Assembly (NCBI GenBank): GCA_028698765.1
Contig: JAQVVW010000008.1
Location: forward strand, 1 to 14,403
DNA length: 14,403 bases
Direction of reading: 5' to 3'
DNA from: Methanoculleus sp.
GTDB taxonomy: Archaea > Halobacteriota > Methanomicrobia > Methanomicrobiales > Methanoculleaceae
Shown here piece by piece: positions 1 to 6,785 of this stretch; position 1 is the first letter of the stretch, and every line of letters starts with the position of its first letter. Below the pieces are notes generated by a model. The model saw only the letters and a list, made by a program, of their open reading frames with translations. It was not told where the DNA came from and did no database searches. Position numbers and translations under genes: made by a program.

Positions 1-843
1 GTTGTGGTGGATTGCGACGATCCGGGGGTCGAGCCGGGCGTAGTCGTCGATGATCGCCCCGGTCATGTCGGCCGAGCCGTCGTCGACGACGTAGACCTTC
101 GCGACGTAGTCGGGGATCCCGTCGAGCACCTCCCCGATCAGGTCCTCTTCGTTGTATGCCGGGACGACCACGGCGATCCGCTTGGCGCGGTAGCGGGGTT
201 CCGCGGCCGGGCTTTCGGAGCGCACCCCAGCGACCTTCAGATCGCGGACCTGTGAGAGGATCTCGGCCCCGGCAGAGGCACCGTTCCCGCCGATCCGGAT
301 CATCTCTATTGCCTTCTTCCCGTAAGCACCAAACCCATCGACGGTCTCACGGACCTCCGCCCCACAGGAGGCGCAGGCCTCGCCCCAGAGCACGACATCG
401 TTCCCCCGCCGGAGCTCGGCAAGTAACTTCGGAACATCCCCCGGGCTGTGCTGGCCGTCGGCGTCGATGATGACGAGCTCCTCCGCGCCGAGCTTGCGGG
501 CCACCGAGAAGATCGTCTGGAGCGCCCCGCCGTAGCCCTTGTTCACCTCATGACGAACAACAATCGCCCCGAGCGCCTCGGCGATCGGGACGGTATCGTC
601 CTTTGAGCCGTCGTCGACGACTAAAACAGCATCCGCGTGTCTTTTAGCGCCAAGAACCGTCTTCGCGATGTAGGCCTCCTCGTTGTAGGCCGGCATCGCG
701 ACGAGCGTCCGGATGGGCCGCTGCTGCCGTCCCCTCGTCAGGGTATCCACGAGAAGGGGGCCGTCATCTCCGTTGTCGCCGTGCTCGAAGACCCTCTCAT
801 CCGTGCCGGCCGGAGCCCCCGACCCACGCGCCCGGCTGCTCAT
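1..843 (-). CDS. Tandem-domain family 2 glycosyltransferase (partial, C-terminus beyond the window)
   Basis: Read on the minus strand from ATG at 843, with GGAGG (851-855) seven bases upstream; the frame stays open to base 1, giving 281 residues. Residues 1-43 are a polar, disordered-looking extension. Residues 45-205 are a GT2 (GT-A fold) domain: VAMPAYNEE at 48-56, VVDDGS at 75-80 and the metal/nucleotide-sugar motif DADGQH at 127-132. A second GT2 domain starts at about 222 with VVVPAYNEED (225-234) and VVDDGS (251-256), and runs off the edge. GT2 enzymes move a sugar from a nucleotide or lipid-phosphate donor to lipid, glycan or protein. Donor and acceptor cannot be read here; S-layer or lipid-linked glycan synthesis is only a guess. 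The first domain is short: between DADGQH and the GFGAYGKKAIE segment (170-180) only about 37 residues lie, and they hold a CASC pair at 157-160. Family and tandem structure are secure, substrate is not. Confidence 0.9.
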   Translation of the reverse strand, partial: MSSRARGSGAPAGTDERVFEHGDNGDDGPLLVDTLTRGRQQRPIRTLVAMPAYNEEAYIAKTVLGAKRHADAVLVVDDGSKDDTVPIAEALGAIVVRHEVNKGYGGALQTIFSVARKLGAEELVIIDADGQHSPGDVPKLLAELRRGNDVVLWGEACASCGAEVRETVDGFGAYGKKAIEMIRIGGNGASAGAEILSQVRDLKVAGVRSESPAAEPRYRAKRIAVVVPAYNEEDLIGEVLDGIPDYVAKVYVVDDGSADMTGAIIDDYARLDPRIVAIHHN

Positions 844-1029
844 CGCACCGCCTCCCGAAAGGAGAGCCCCGGCTCGGCACGGACGCTCTCCGGGGGGGAG
901 AGAGGCTCGGGTGTGGCGGGCTGTATCATGAGAATCCCTGTATGCTGGTCGTCGATTCGGCCCCGGGGAGAGGGGGGAGGGCCGTGCGGGGCACCGGGGG
1001 CGAGGCGCACGGCGGAGACTGTATTGAAC

Positions 1030-1110
1030 TATGATATCACTACGGAGATTAAAGATATACCGATATCCATCAGGAAATGATAATCAGATATAGAACGAAA
1101 AAAACATTTT
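1030..1110 (-). promoter_or_regulatory. AT-rich stretch, possible promoter of the glycosyltransferase gene
   Basis: This AT-rich island in a GC-rich surround holds several TATA-like words on the minus strand (GTATATC near 1052-1058, CTATATC near 1087-1093). If one is used, the glycosyltransferase mRNA would have a leader of roughly 160-220 bases, long for an archaeon. No single box can be chosen from sequence alone. Confidence 0.25.
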
Positions 1111-1237
1111 AAAGCGACGGAGACGCGGCGCCGGTTCCAGAAATTCGGCGGGCACCTTCGCCGGACCGGGGCCGCCTTTTACAATACCGTTTCGGAAAAA
1201 ATCGTTCCAAGAACTACTTTTCCCGGATGAGCGCGCG

Positions 1238-1263
1238 AAAAAACCCTGGAACCCGGAAGGGTT
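1238..1263 (-). terminator. Hairpin plus U-tract downstream of the propeller gene
   Basis: Read on the minus strand, a perfect 6-base inverted repeat (AACCCT at 1263-1258 and AGGGTT at 1247-1242, 10-base loop) runs directly into six T (1243-1238). It lies 85 bases beyond the stop codon of the propeller gene. Archaeal RNA polymerase stops mainly on U-tracts; the hairpin makes this look like a bacterial-style intrinsic terminator. Further U-tracts at 1201-1196 and 1104-1098 could act as backups. Confidence 0.5.
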
Positions 1264-1347
1264 ATTTCCCGGGGCCGGTATCAGGATCCAGTCGAACCAG
1301 TGTCACAAAACATCGCCGTAGCGAGAGCACCGCATAGGGCCCACTCG

Positions 1348-2994
1348 CTACCCGATCTCCCCGGCAAGCCGGAGGTATGCCACCTCGAGCGCCTCGATAT
1401 CCTCCCTCGCGGGGTCATCGTGGCCGTAGGCAAGGCGGTCCGCGTCCGCAAAGAACCGTTGAAGGCCCTCTCGCTCCCCGGGGCAGGCAGCCAGGGCGTC
1501 CGCAACGGTGACGACGTGGGAGCCGGTACGGCTCCTGATCAGGGCGGTCATCTCCCTCGAGAGGAGACGCGCTGCTTCCCGGGTTCTTCCCTCGTCAAGG
1601 GAGAGACACCAGGGGCCAGAAGGCGCTTGCGCAGGAGCGGCCGGCACCTCCTCCTCAATGGCAAGGGTCTCCTCCGCCGCGGTCGTGGTCTCCTCCTCAA
1701 CGGCAAGGGTCTCCTCCGCGGCCACCGGGGCGGACCACCGGCGCTGCCAGTAGAGGTAACCACCACCGGCGACCGCACCGCAGGTGAGAAGGCCGAGGAG
1801 GAGGAGAGGCAGACCGCCACCCTCCTCCACAGGGGGCGGGGCGGTCGCGTTCTCCGGAGTGGTGGTGGGAGTCGCGGTTGTCGCAGAAGGAGTGGCCGGG
1901 GAAGGAGTCGCGGTTGTCGCAGAAGTTGTAATTGTCGCAGAGGGGGTTACCACGGGGGGAGCTGCCGCCGTGGTCGAGATCCCGATCATCTCGTGGAGCG
2001 AGGCCGCGACGCCCGCAGTGCCGTCCGTGGTGAGAGCAACATGGTTGACCCAGCCACCGAGGGCATAGGTCTCGAGGAGGCGCCCGGCACCGTCGAAGAG
2101 ATAGGCCTGCCTATCAATCGAGCCGGCAAGGACGCGGGAGCCGTCCTTTGAGAGAGCAACATCCCGGATCCAGCCGCCAGCGGCAAACGTCCAGACCACC
2201 TCACCCTCCCGGTCCAGGCAGGTGAGGGTGTTATCCTGCATCCCGAAGAGAACCCGGGAGCCGTCCTCCGAGATCGCGAGCGCCGTGACCGGGCGCGGGC
2301 ACCGGTACGTCCAGAGGACCTTGCCCGCATGGTTCAGGAACCGAACACTGGCGTCCGAGCCCGCGGCAACCTCGTTGCCGGTCCCCGAGACCGCGACGGC
2401 AGTGCTGCTCTCGAGTAAGCCCTCGTGTGCCCAGACCTTCTTCCCGGTGCCCGAGTAATAAAAGAGGCCGCTGGTGGAGGCGACCCCGACATACTCGCCC
2501 TTGCCAGAGAGGTCGACGGCGCGGATCTCGGAGGCGATCCCATCACCGGGTTTGCTGGTATCGGCCGTGGCGCGGAGGGTGCCGTCGGCGTCGTAGAAGT
2601 ACACCCGGCCGAACCGGTCCGCCACCGTGATCCGCTTCCCGTCCGCCGAGATGCCGAGGGTCGCGCAGGCGCTGGGCAGATTCTGCCTCCAGACCCTCGC
2701 GCCATCCCGGTCGACGAGGATGAGCGACGGGCCGTGCCCCACCACGATCCGGTTCCCGTCCGCGGAGCAGGCAGCCGCGTCCGCCGTCCACTCCTGCCAG
2801 AGCGGGGTGCCGTTCCCGGCAAAGAGACAGAGCCGCTCCCCGCTCGCGAGGACATACGAGCCGTCCGGGGTCAGGGAGAGGCCAGCGATCTCAGACGACA
2901 CAGAGCGCGTCCAGAGAGGATCCCCTGCCTGGGCGCCGGCCGGCAGAACCGCAAGGAGGAGACAGACGCCGAGCAGGACCGTTGTGCACCGCAT
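1348..2994 (-). CDS. Exported beta-propeller protein with membrane anchor and DUF4129-like cytoplasmic tail
   Basis: 548 residues from ATG at 2994. Residues 1-23 are a signal peptide (hydrophobic core, AQA before the likely cut). Residues 25-340 hold seven or eight repeats of about 40 residues with the pattern hydrophobic strand, ADG or EDGSRV turn, then D-x-x-G-x-x-x-W (PLW 64-66, RVW 100-102, KVW 186-188, VLW 226-228, VVW 266-268), typical of PQQ-like/WD40-like propellers; no ligand residues are evident. A Thr/Pro/Ala linker (341-390) leads to one membrane helix (395-416, then QRRW), a Glu/Thr-rich spacer with a duplicated 14-residue unit (425-452), and a helical tail (468-548). The tail matches the C-terminus of the protein at 3430-5022 in pattern: REAA, a Leu/Arg helix, Thr-x-x-(D/A), FF, R-(L/I)-x-Y, then an acidic helix. 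It is transcribed divergently from the MoxR operon. Propeller and topology are solid; a role as part of the MoxR system is inferred. Confidence 0.85.
   Translation of the reverse strand: MRCTTVLLGVCLLLAVLPAGAQAGDPLWTRSVSSEIAGLSLTPDGSYVLASGERLCLFAGNGTPLWQEWTADAAACSADGNRIVVGHGPSLILVDRDGARVWRQNLPSACATLGISADGKRITVADRFGRVYFYDADGTLRATADTSKPGDGIASEIRAVDLSGKGEYVGVASTSGLFYYSGTGKKVWAHEGLLESSTAVAVSGTGNEVAAGSDASVRFLNHAGKVLWTYRCPRPVTALAISEDGSRVLFGMQDNTLTCLDREGEVVWTFAAGGWIRDVALSKDGSRVLAGSIDRQAYLFDGAGRLLETYALGGWVNHVALTTDGTAGVAASLHEMIGISTTAAAPPVVTPSATITTSATTATPSPATPSATTATPTTTPENATAPPPVEEGGGLPLLLLGLLTCGAVAGGGYLYWQRRWSAPVAAEETLAVEEETTTAAEETLAIEEEVPAAPAQAPSGPWCLSLDEGRTREAARLLSREMTALIRSRTGSHVVTVADALAACPGEREGLQRFFADADRLAYGHDDPAREDIEALEVAYLRLAGEIG
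1651..1719 (-). repeat. Tandem duplication of a 42-base unit in the propeller gene
   Basis: Two 27-base copies, at 1651-1677 and 1693-1719, differ at one base (ctcctcaaYggcaaggg at the start of each) and are offset by 42 bases, exactly 14 codons. They encode the duplicated AAEETLA(V/I)EEE units of the acidic spacer just inside the membrane. Confidence 0.85.
1868..1925 (-). repeat. Tandem duplication of a 36-base unit in the Thr/Pro linker
   Basis: Two identical 22-base copies (1868-1889 and 1904-1925) are offset by 36 bases, 12 codons, and encode the repeated PSATTATP-like units of the extracellular linker. The length of the stalk can change by whole units without breaking the frame. Confidence 0.8.
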
Positions 2995-3166
2995 ATCTCA
3001 GATGGTTTCTGGAGCGACACTATAATTATTCCGTTTTGTATAACGAAGCAAAAACCGATTATATCAAGATCCGCACCGGGAGTACTCACGATCCCCCCAT
3101 CGGCCGGGGACAGGAATACTACAATTTCAATAGGATTATCACCCGTAGAGCCAAAAAATAAACAGG
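2995..3166. promoter_or_regulatory. Divergent promoter region between the propeller gene and the MoxR operon
   Basis: 172 bases, markedly AT-rich from 3020 to 3070. For the minus strand, AATAATTATA (3030-3021) lies about 30 bases before ATG 2994, which puts the expected start point within a few bases of the ATG. The gene also lacks a clear ribosome site, so its mRNA is probably leaderless or nearly so. For the plus strand, TTATAT (3059-3064), preceded by A-rich sequence, could be the TATA box, giving a leader near 75 bases; the weaker AT-rich stretch at 3115-3130 is an alternative. Confidence 0.4.
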
Positions 3167-3433
3167 ATGGCGGGTGCGAAGAAATACTACGCGGCGGCCG
3201 TGCTCGCGGTCTGGGTCATCATCATCGCCTTCTTCATGATATTGAACCGGACGCTCGACCTTGAGGTCTTCTTCGTCCTCGCCCTGATCGGCCTTTTGGT
3301 CGTCGCCGTCCTGATCGACGGGGCGTTCTCGCGGCCGCGTTACATGCGCTATATCGGCTACCTCATCGCCGCAGGAGTCGCCCTCTTCGCCTACATCGTC
3401 GTCGAAAAGATCCTGGAGATCCTTGCCGCATGA
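3167..3433 (+). CDS. Small membrane protein, first gene of the MoxR operon
   Basis: 88 residues, not assigned to a named family. Three hydrophobic helices are visible (about 9-26, 33-52, 61-80), separated by short charged turns: NRTLD at 27-31, and DGAFSRPRY at 51-59. The N-terminus carries AGAKKYY, so the positive-inside rule places it in the cytoplasm. The ATG at 3167 follows CAGG with no strong ribosome site and no better start nearby. The last four bases (ATGA, 3430-3433) overlap the start of the next gene, so translation is coupled. It is probably a small subunit or scaffold of the membrane complex encoded downstream; nothing in the sequence suggests catalysis. Confidence 0.8.
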   Translation: MAGAKKYYAAAVLAVWVIIIAFFMILNRTLDLEVFFVLALIGLLVVAVLIDGAFSRPRYMRYIGYLIAAGVALFAYIVVEKILEILAA

Positions 3434-5022
3434 AAGCCTCGCAGATCGTCCTCGCGGCGGCAGCCGTCCTCGTCCTCGCCCTCCTCGCGGGAGAGGCGGT
3501 CGACCCGATCCTCTATACGGCAACGAACGTATCGACCGCCGCCCACGCCGACCCCGCGACGGTCAAAGATCGTTCCCCGGGGAACGCCGCGGCGCTCGTC
3601 CCCCTGATGGACGAACTCCTCGGCGAGAGCGGGACACTCGCCCTCACGATCAAACTCAAGGACTACGAGAGCGCCGAGCGCGACCTCGCCCGCTACAGCG
3701 ACCTCTCGCGGCAGTTCGACCGGCTGGTCGTCACCCTCGACGTCTCCGGGACCGACATCGGCGAGTTCCAGCGCAACAACCATCAGAACCAGGACGCCCT
3801 CACGACGCTCCTGAACGACACCCGGCGTTTCGAGGACCTCAAACGCCTCGAGATCGAGGTCGAGGGCGACGAGGGCGAGCGGATGGCCATCGCCTACGAG
3901 GGCGAGGCCCTCCGGCAGAAGATGCGGGAGGGCTTCGCCAGCTATGCGAAGCGGGAGGTCGCGACCGTCCGGATCGCGGAGCACTACGGCGCGAACGCCA
4001 CCCCCTACCGCGAGAGCGTCGGGCACTTCGCGGAGGTCGCCGACGCCGCGGACGCTCCCCAGACCGGCGGCGGAAGCGGCGGCACCACCGCACCGAGATC
4101 CCCGCTCACCATAACGGTCACCCCGGAGACCGGGCGTTACGGCGAGACCCTCTCAATCACCGGGGCATACGCAGGCGGAACTCCCGGCGCTCCCATCGAG
4201 ATCTACGTCGACAGCAGGAGCGCCGCGACCCTCGCCCTCAACGACAACAGGACCTACACCCACCCCTACCGGATCGACCGGATCCTCGCCGGATCGCACC
4301 TCGCCTATGCCGTCGCCGGCGCGGTCTACTCGGAGGTCGCGACGTTCGAGGTCTTGCCCACAGAAACCACCATCACCCTCGACGTCGCGGAGGTGAACAC
4401 GACCGCCGTCGCCTGCACCGGGAACCTCACGACAACCGAAGGCCGGGCTGTCACGAACGCCCCGGTCCTCGTCAGGGTGGACGGTGATACCCTCGTCGCG
4501 GGAGAGACCGACCAGAACGGCACCTACAGCCTTGGCGTCGTCCTCCCCGCCGGGGAGCACACACTCAAGGCGGAGTTCCACGCTGCCGGCTACCCCTTGA
4601 ACACCTCCGAGAGCGAGACGGCGACGATCGCCGTCCACGGCGAGGGGCTCTCCCCCCTCCCGTTCATAGCGGCGCTCGCCGCCGCGGCCGCAACCGGGTG
4701 GTACTTCCACCGCCGCCGGCCGGAGGAGAGCGTCCCGGCACCGGAGCCCGCAGTGACCCCGGAGACGGGCGAGACCGAACCAGAGGCGAGCATCGAGGGC
4801 CTCCCCCCGCGGGAGGCCGCGACCGTCCTCTTCTACGCCCTCCGGAGCCGGCTCGGCATCCCGGCATCAAAGACCCCGCGGGACTGCGCACTGCTCGCCC
4901 CGGTCCATGCCGGGTTCTTCGAGCGCTACGAGCGGATCCGGTACGCCGGCGAGGTCCCGACGGAGGAAGAACTCCGTGCGATGGAGGCCGAAGCCCGCGG
5001 AGGTGACGAAGGTGCAGCGTGA
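3430..5022 (+). CDS. Membrane protein with extracellular Ig-like domains and a cytoplasmic DUF4129 tail
   Basis: 530 residues. A signal peptide or anchor (5-22) is followed by a charged, mostly helical region (50-205), much of it heptad-like (78-175), then a Gly/Thr linker (211-222). Two beta-rich domains follow: 226-309 (ITVTPETGRYGETLSITG opening, like Ig/bacterial Ig-like folds) and 312-403 (carboxypeptidase-regulatory or Ig-like: VLVRVDG, TDQNGTYSLG, LPAGEHTL). A membrane helix (about 408-425) ends in HRRR, and the cytoplasmic tail (456-522) has REAATVLFYALRSRLG, TPRDCA, FFERYERIRYAG, typical of the DUF4129 domains found beside MoxR and DUF58 genes. Several N-x-S/T sites lie in the outer part. 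Start ATG overlaps the upstream stop; GGAG is at 3415-3418. Likely the target or receptor of the MoxR ATPase; its ligand is unknown. Confidence 0.88.
   Translation: MKASQIVLAAAAVLVLALLAGEAVDPILYTATNVSTAAHADPATVKDRSPGNAAALVPLMDELLGESGTLALTIKLKDYESAERDLARYSDLSRQFDRLVVTLDVSGTDIGEFQRNNHQNQDALTTLLNDTRRFEDLKRLEIEVEGDEGERMAIAYEGEALRQKMREGFASYAKREVATVRIAEHYGANATPYRESVGHFAEVADAADAPQTGGGSGGTTAPRSPLTITVTPETGRYGETLSITGAYAGGTPGAPIEIYVDSRSAATLALNDNRTYTHPYRIDRILAGSHLAYAVAGAVYSEVATFEVLPTETTITLDVAEVNTTAVACTGNLTTTEGRAVTNAPVLVRVDGDTLVAGETDQNGTYSLGVVLPAGEHTLKAEFHAAGYPLNTSESETATIAVHGEGLSPLPFIAALAAAAATGWYFHRRRPEESVPAPEPAVTPETGETEPEASIEGLPPREAATVLFYALRSRLGIPASKTPRDCALLAPVHAGFFERYERIRYAGEVPTEEELRAMEAEARGGDEGAA
4999..5006 (+). 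promoter_or_regulatory. Ribosome binding site that fixes the DUF4350 start
   Basis: GGAGGTGA lies five bases before GTG 5012. It favours 5012 over the in-frame GTG at 5003, which is inside this site, and over the upstream ATG at 4907, which would place a long Arg/Ser-rich out-of-frame copy of the upstream gene ahead of the signal sequence. Confidence 0.85.
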
Positions 5023-5812
5023 GGCCTGGGTGGTCATCCTCATCCTCCTCATCGCCGGCGGCGCGGTATTTGTCCACGCCACCACCACCACCGAGGAGTA
5101 CAGCCGCTACAACGTCGGGTGGAACGGCACCTCGGCTCTCGCCGCAGAAGAGGTCCGCGACCTCGAAGATCTCGACCCCGGCGCGACCCTCCTCATCCTC
5201 GCGCCCGAGGGGGACTTCACCGCCGATGAGGTCGGCTACCTCCGGACGTTCCTCGACGGCGGTGGCCGCATCCTCATCGCCGACGAAGACGGGGGCGCGA
5301 ACGGTCTCCTCGCCGACCTCGGGAGCGCGATAAGGGTTCGGCCGGGGAACCTCGCAAGCCTCGACCGCGGCCACGCCGACCCCGGGCTCATCAGGTGCTA
5401 CGTCGTCGGGAACGCCACCCTCTTCGCCGGGATAGAGACCGTCCTCACGAACCGCCCCGCGGCGGTCGAGGGCGGCGAGCCCCTCGTCGAGACCTCGATC
5501 CTCACCTGGGACGACGGCGACGGCGACGGCCGGGTCGGCGGCTCTGAGACCTTCTCGCGGCGCGTCATCTGCGCCCGGGAGGAGAACCTCACCGTCCTCG
5601 GCGACCCGAGCCTCTTCATCAACGCCATGCTCGCCGAGAACCCCGCACTCATCGAGAACCTCGGGCCGGTCCAGGTTACCCACAGCAGAACCGGCACCGC
5701 TAACCCGATCATCAACACTATAGTATGGATACAGGAGACACCGCCGGCCGCGGCCGCCGTCGCCGCCCTTGCCGTCCTGCCGGTGGCCTACCGGTTCGGG
5801 AGGAGAGAATGA
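5012..5812 (+). CDS. DUF4350-family membrane protein with an EF-hand-like loop
   Basis: 266 residues from GTG 5012, overlapping the upstream gene by 11 bases. A membrane helix at 6-22 is followed by an extracytoplasmic domain with the DUF4350 signature: YNVGWNGTSAL at 33-43, LILAPEGDFTADEV at 61-74, a Gly-rich turn GGGRILIADE at 83-92, and LGDPSLFIN at 196-204. A second hydrophobic helix (246-260) ends in RFGRRE, so both ends are probably cytoplasmic. DUF4350 proteins are regular neighbours of MoxR and DUF58 and have a fold like glutamine amidotransferase or ThuA domains, without a known reaction. Odd feature: residues 168-179 (DGDGDGRVGGSE) match the 12-residue EF-hand calcium loop. The end overlaps the MoxR start (ATGA). 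Confidence 0.87.
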   Translation: MQREAWVVILILLIAGGAVFVHATTTTEEYSRYNVGWNGTSALAAEEVRDLEDLDPGATLLILAPEGDFTADEVGYLRTFLDGGGRILIADEDGGANGLLADLGSAIRVRPGNLASLDRGHADPGLIRCYVVGNATLFAGIETVLTNRPAAVEGGEPLVETSILTWDDGDGDGRVGGSETFSRRVICAREENLTVLGDPSLFINAMLAENPALIENLGPVQVTHSRTGTANPIINTIVWIQETPPAAAAVAALAVLPVAYRFGRRE

Positions 5813-6783
5813 TTGATAACAACCTGACCGAGCGTATCGAAGCGATCGCCGAAGCCTACGAAGATATCCGGATGACCGCCCAGCAGGTGGTCGTCGGGAA
5901 CCTCCACCTCATCGAGGGGATCTTCATCACCATGATCAGCGGCGGCCACCTCCTCATCGAAGGGGTCCCGGGAACCGCAAAGACCACCGCCTGCAAGATC
6001 ATCGCCCACCTCATCGACTACGACTTCCGGCGGGTCCAGGGAGCCGTGGACATCCAGCCCGCGGACATCATCGGCGTCCGGATCTACGACCGGAGCAGGA
6101 GCGAGTTCGTCCTCCAGAAGGGACCGGTCTTCACGAACTTCCTGATGATCGACGAGATGAACCGCCTGACACCGAAGACCCAGAGCGCGCTCTTAGAGGC
6201 GATGAGCGAGCGCCAGGCGACGATAGACGGGAAGACCCACCCGCTCCCCGACCCCTACTTCGTCATCGCCACCCAGAACCCCCACGAAGCCGAAGGGACC
6301 TTCCCGCTCATCGAGGCCCAGTGCGACCGGTTCATGTTCAGCACCACCCTCGACCACCTCGACGCCGAGAACGAGCTCGAGATCCTCCGCCGGGAACGTG
6401 CCGGGGAGCTGAACTGGAGCATCTACCAGAACCGGATCGCCCCCATCCTCAGCCCCGAGAAGGTCGGGGCGATGGCCGCGACCGCCCGGGAGGTCCGGGT
6501 CGACGAGACGGTCATGACCTACATACGCGACCTCGTCCTCGCCACACGGGCCCACGGTGACATCCGGCTCGGGGCGAGCTCCCGCGCCTCGATCGCCTTC
6601 CTCCGGGGCTCGAGGGCCCGGGCGGCCCTGAATGGCCGCGACTACGTCGTCCCCGACGACGTCCGGGCGCTCGCCCGCCCGGTGCTCCGCCACCGCCTCC
6701 TCCTCACCCGCGAGGCGGCGATCACCGGAGTGACCCCCGAGACGGTCATCGCCGAGATCGTCGAGAGCGTCGAGGTGTCGTAA
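5809..6783 (+). CDS. MoxR-family AAA+ ATPase
   Basis: 324 residues, normal for the family. Start ATG 5809 follows GGAGGAGA and overlaps the upstream stop. Walker A is GVPGTAKTT (52-60), Walker B FLMIDE (111-116) followed by MNR (the family usually has INR), then the highly typical TPKTQSALLEAMSERQ (121-136), sensor 1 ATQNP (154-158), EAEGTFPLIEAQCDRF (160-175), and sensor 2 in GASSRASIAFLRGSRA (255-270). All residues needed for ATP binding and hydrolysis are present. MoxR proteins form hexameric rings in the cytoplasm and act as chaperones, remodelling or assembling protein complexes, usually together with VWA-like or DUF58 partners from the same operon. The likely clients here are the membrane proteins on either side. 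Sure of the family; client assignment is inference. Confidence 0.96.
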   Translation: MIDNNLTERIEAIAEAYEDIRMTAQQVVVGNLHLIEGIFITMISGGHLLIEGVPGTAKTTACKIIAHLIDYDFRRVQGAVDIQPADIIGVRIYDRSRSEFVLQKGPVFTNFLMIDEMNRLTPKTQSALLEAMSERQATIDGKTHPLPDPYFVIATQNPHEAEGTFPLIEAQCDRFMFSTTLDHLDAENELEILRRERAGELNWSIYQNRIAPILSPEKVGAMAATAREVRVDETVMTYIRDLVLATRAHGDIRLGASSRASIAFLRGSRARAALNGRDYVVPDDVRALARPVLRHRLLLTREAAITGVTPETVIAEIVESVEVS

Positions 6784-6785
6784 GG

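Larger units (their letters stand above)
844..1347. other. Intergenic region without a convincing gene
   Basis: About 500 bases lie between the start of the glycosyltransferase and the end of the propeller gene, both on the minus strand. The half nearest the glycosyltransferase is GC-rich; 1020-1120 is clearly AT-rich. Open frames across it on the plus strand are Arg/Pro/Gly-rich antisense readings with no ribosome site or recognisable domain. Three A-tracts on the plus strand (1098-1104, 1196-1201, 1238-1243) read as U-tracts on the minus strand, suited to ending transcription from the propeller gene. I see no tRNA or structured RNA. Confidence 0.6.

Noticed and set aside
637..1080. 147-residue open frame on the plus strand across the glycosyltransferase start and the intergenic region
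   Set aside because: It is antisense to the GT2 coding region for half its length, Arg/Pro/Gly-rich, with no ribosome site or domain.
1868..1940. Possible CRISPR-like array from the repeated GTCGCGGTTGTCGCAGAA words
   Set aside because: Only two full copies with a 14-base gap, in frame with a Thr/Pro protein linker; no spacers of CRISPR size and no cas genes.
1300..2151. 283-residue plus-strand frame opposite the propeller gene
   Set aside because: Low-complexity Arg/Gly sequence mirroring the repeats of the minus-strand gene; the minus frame has a signal peptide, propeller repeats and a membrane helix.
3423..4487. 354-residue Arg-rich frame overlapping the DUF4129 gene
   Set aside because: Shifted-frame shadow in high-GC DNA; the other frame has coherent domains and coupled start and stop.
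4907..5011. Longer N-terminus for the DUF4350 protein from ATG 4907
   Set aside because: The added 35 residues are an out-of-frame copy of the upstream gene, and the GGAGGTGA site points to GTG 5012.
4664..5683. 339-residue minus-strand frame opposite DUF4350
   Set aside because: Acidic then Arg/Pro-rich antisense product with no family features.
5725..5808. Longer N-terminus for MoxR from ATG 5725
   Set aside because: The extra 28 residues are Arg/Gly-rich and overlap the DUF4350 end; ATG 5809 has GGAGGAGA and the ATGA overlap used elsewhere in the operon.
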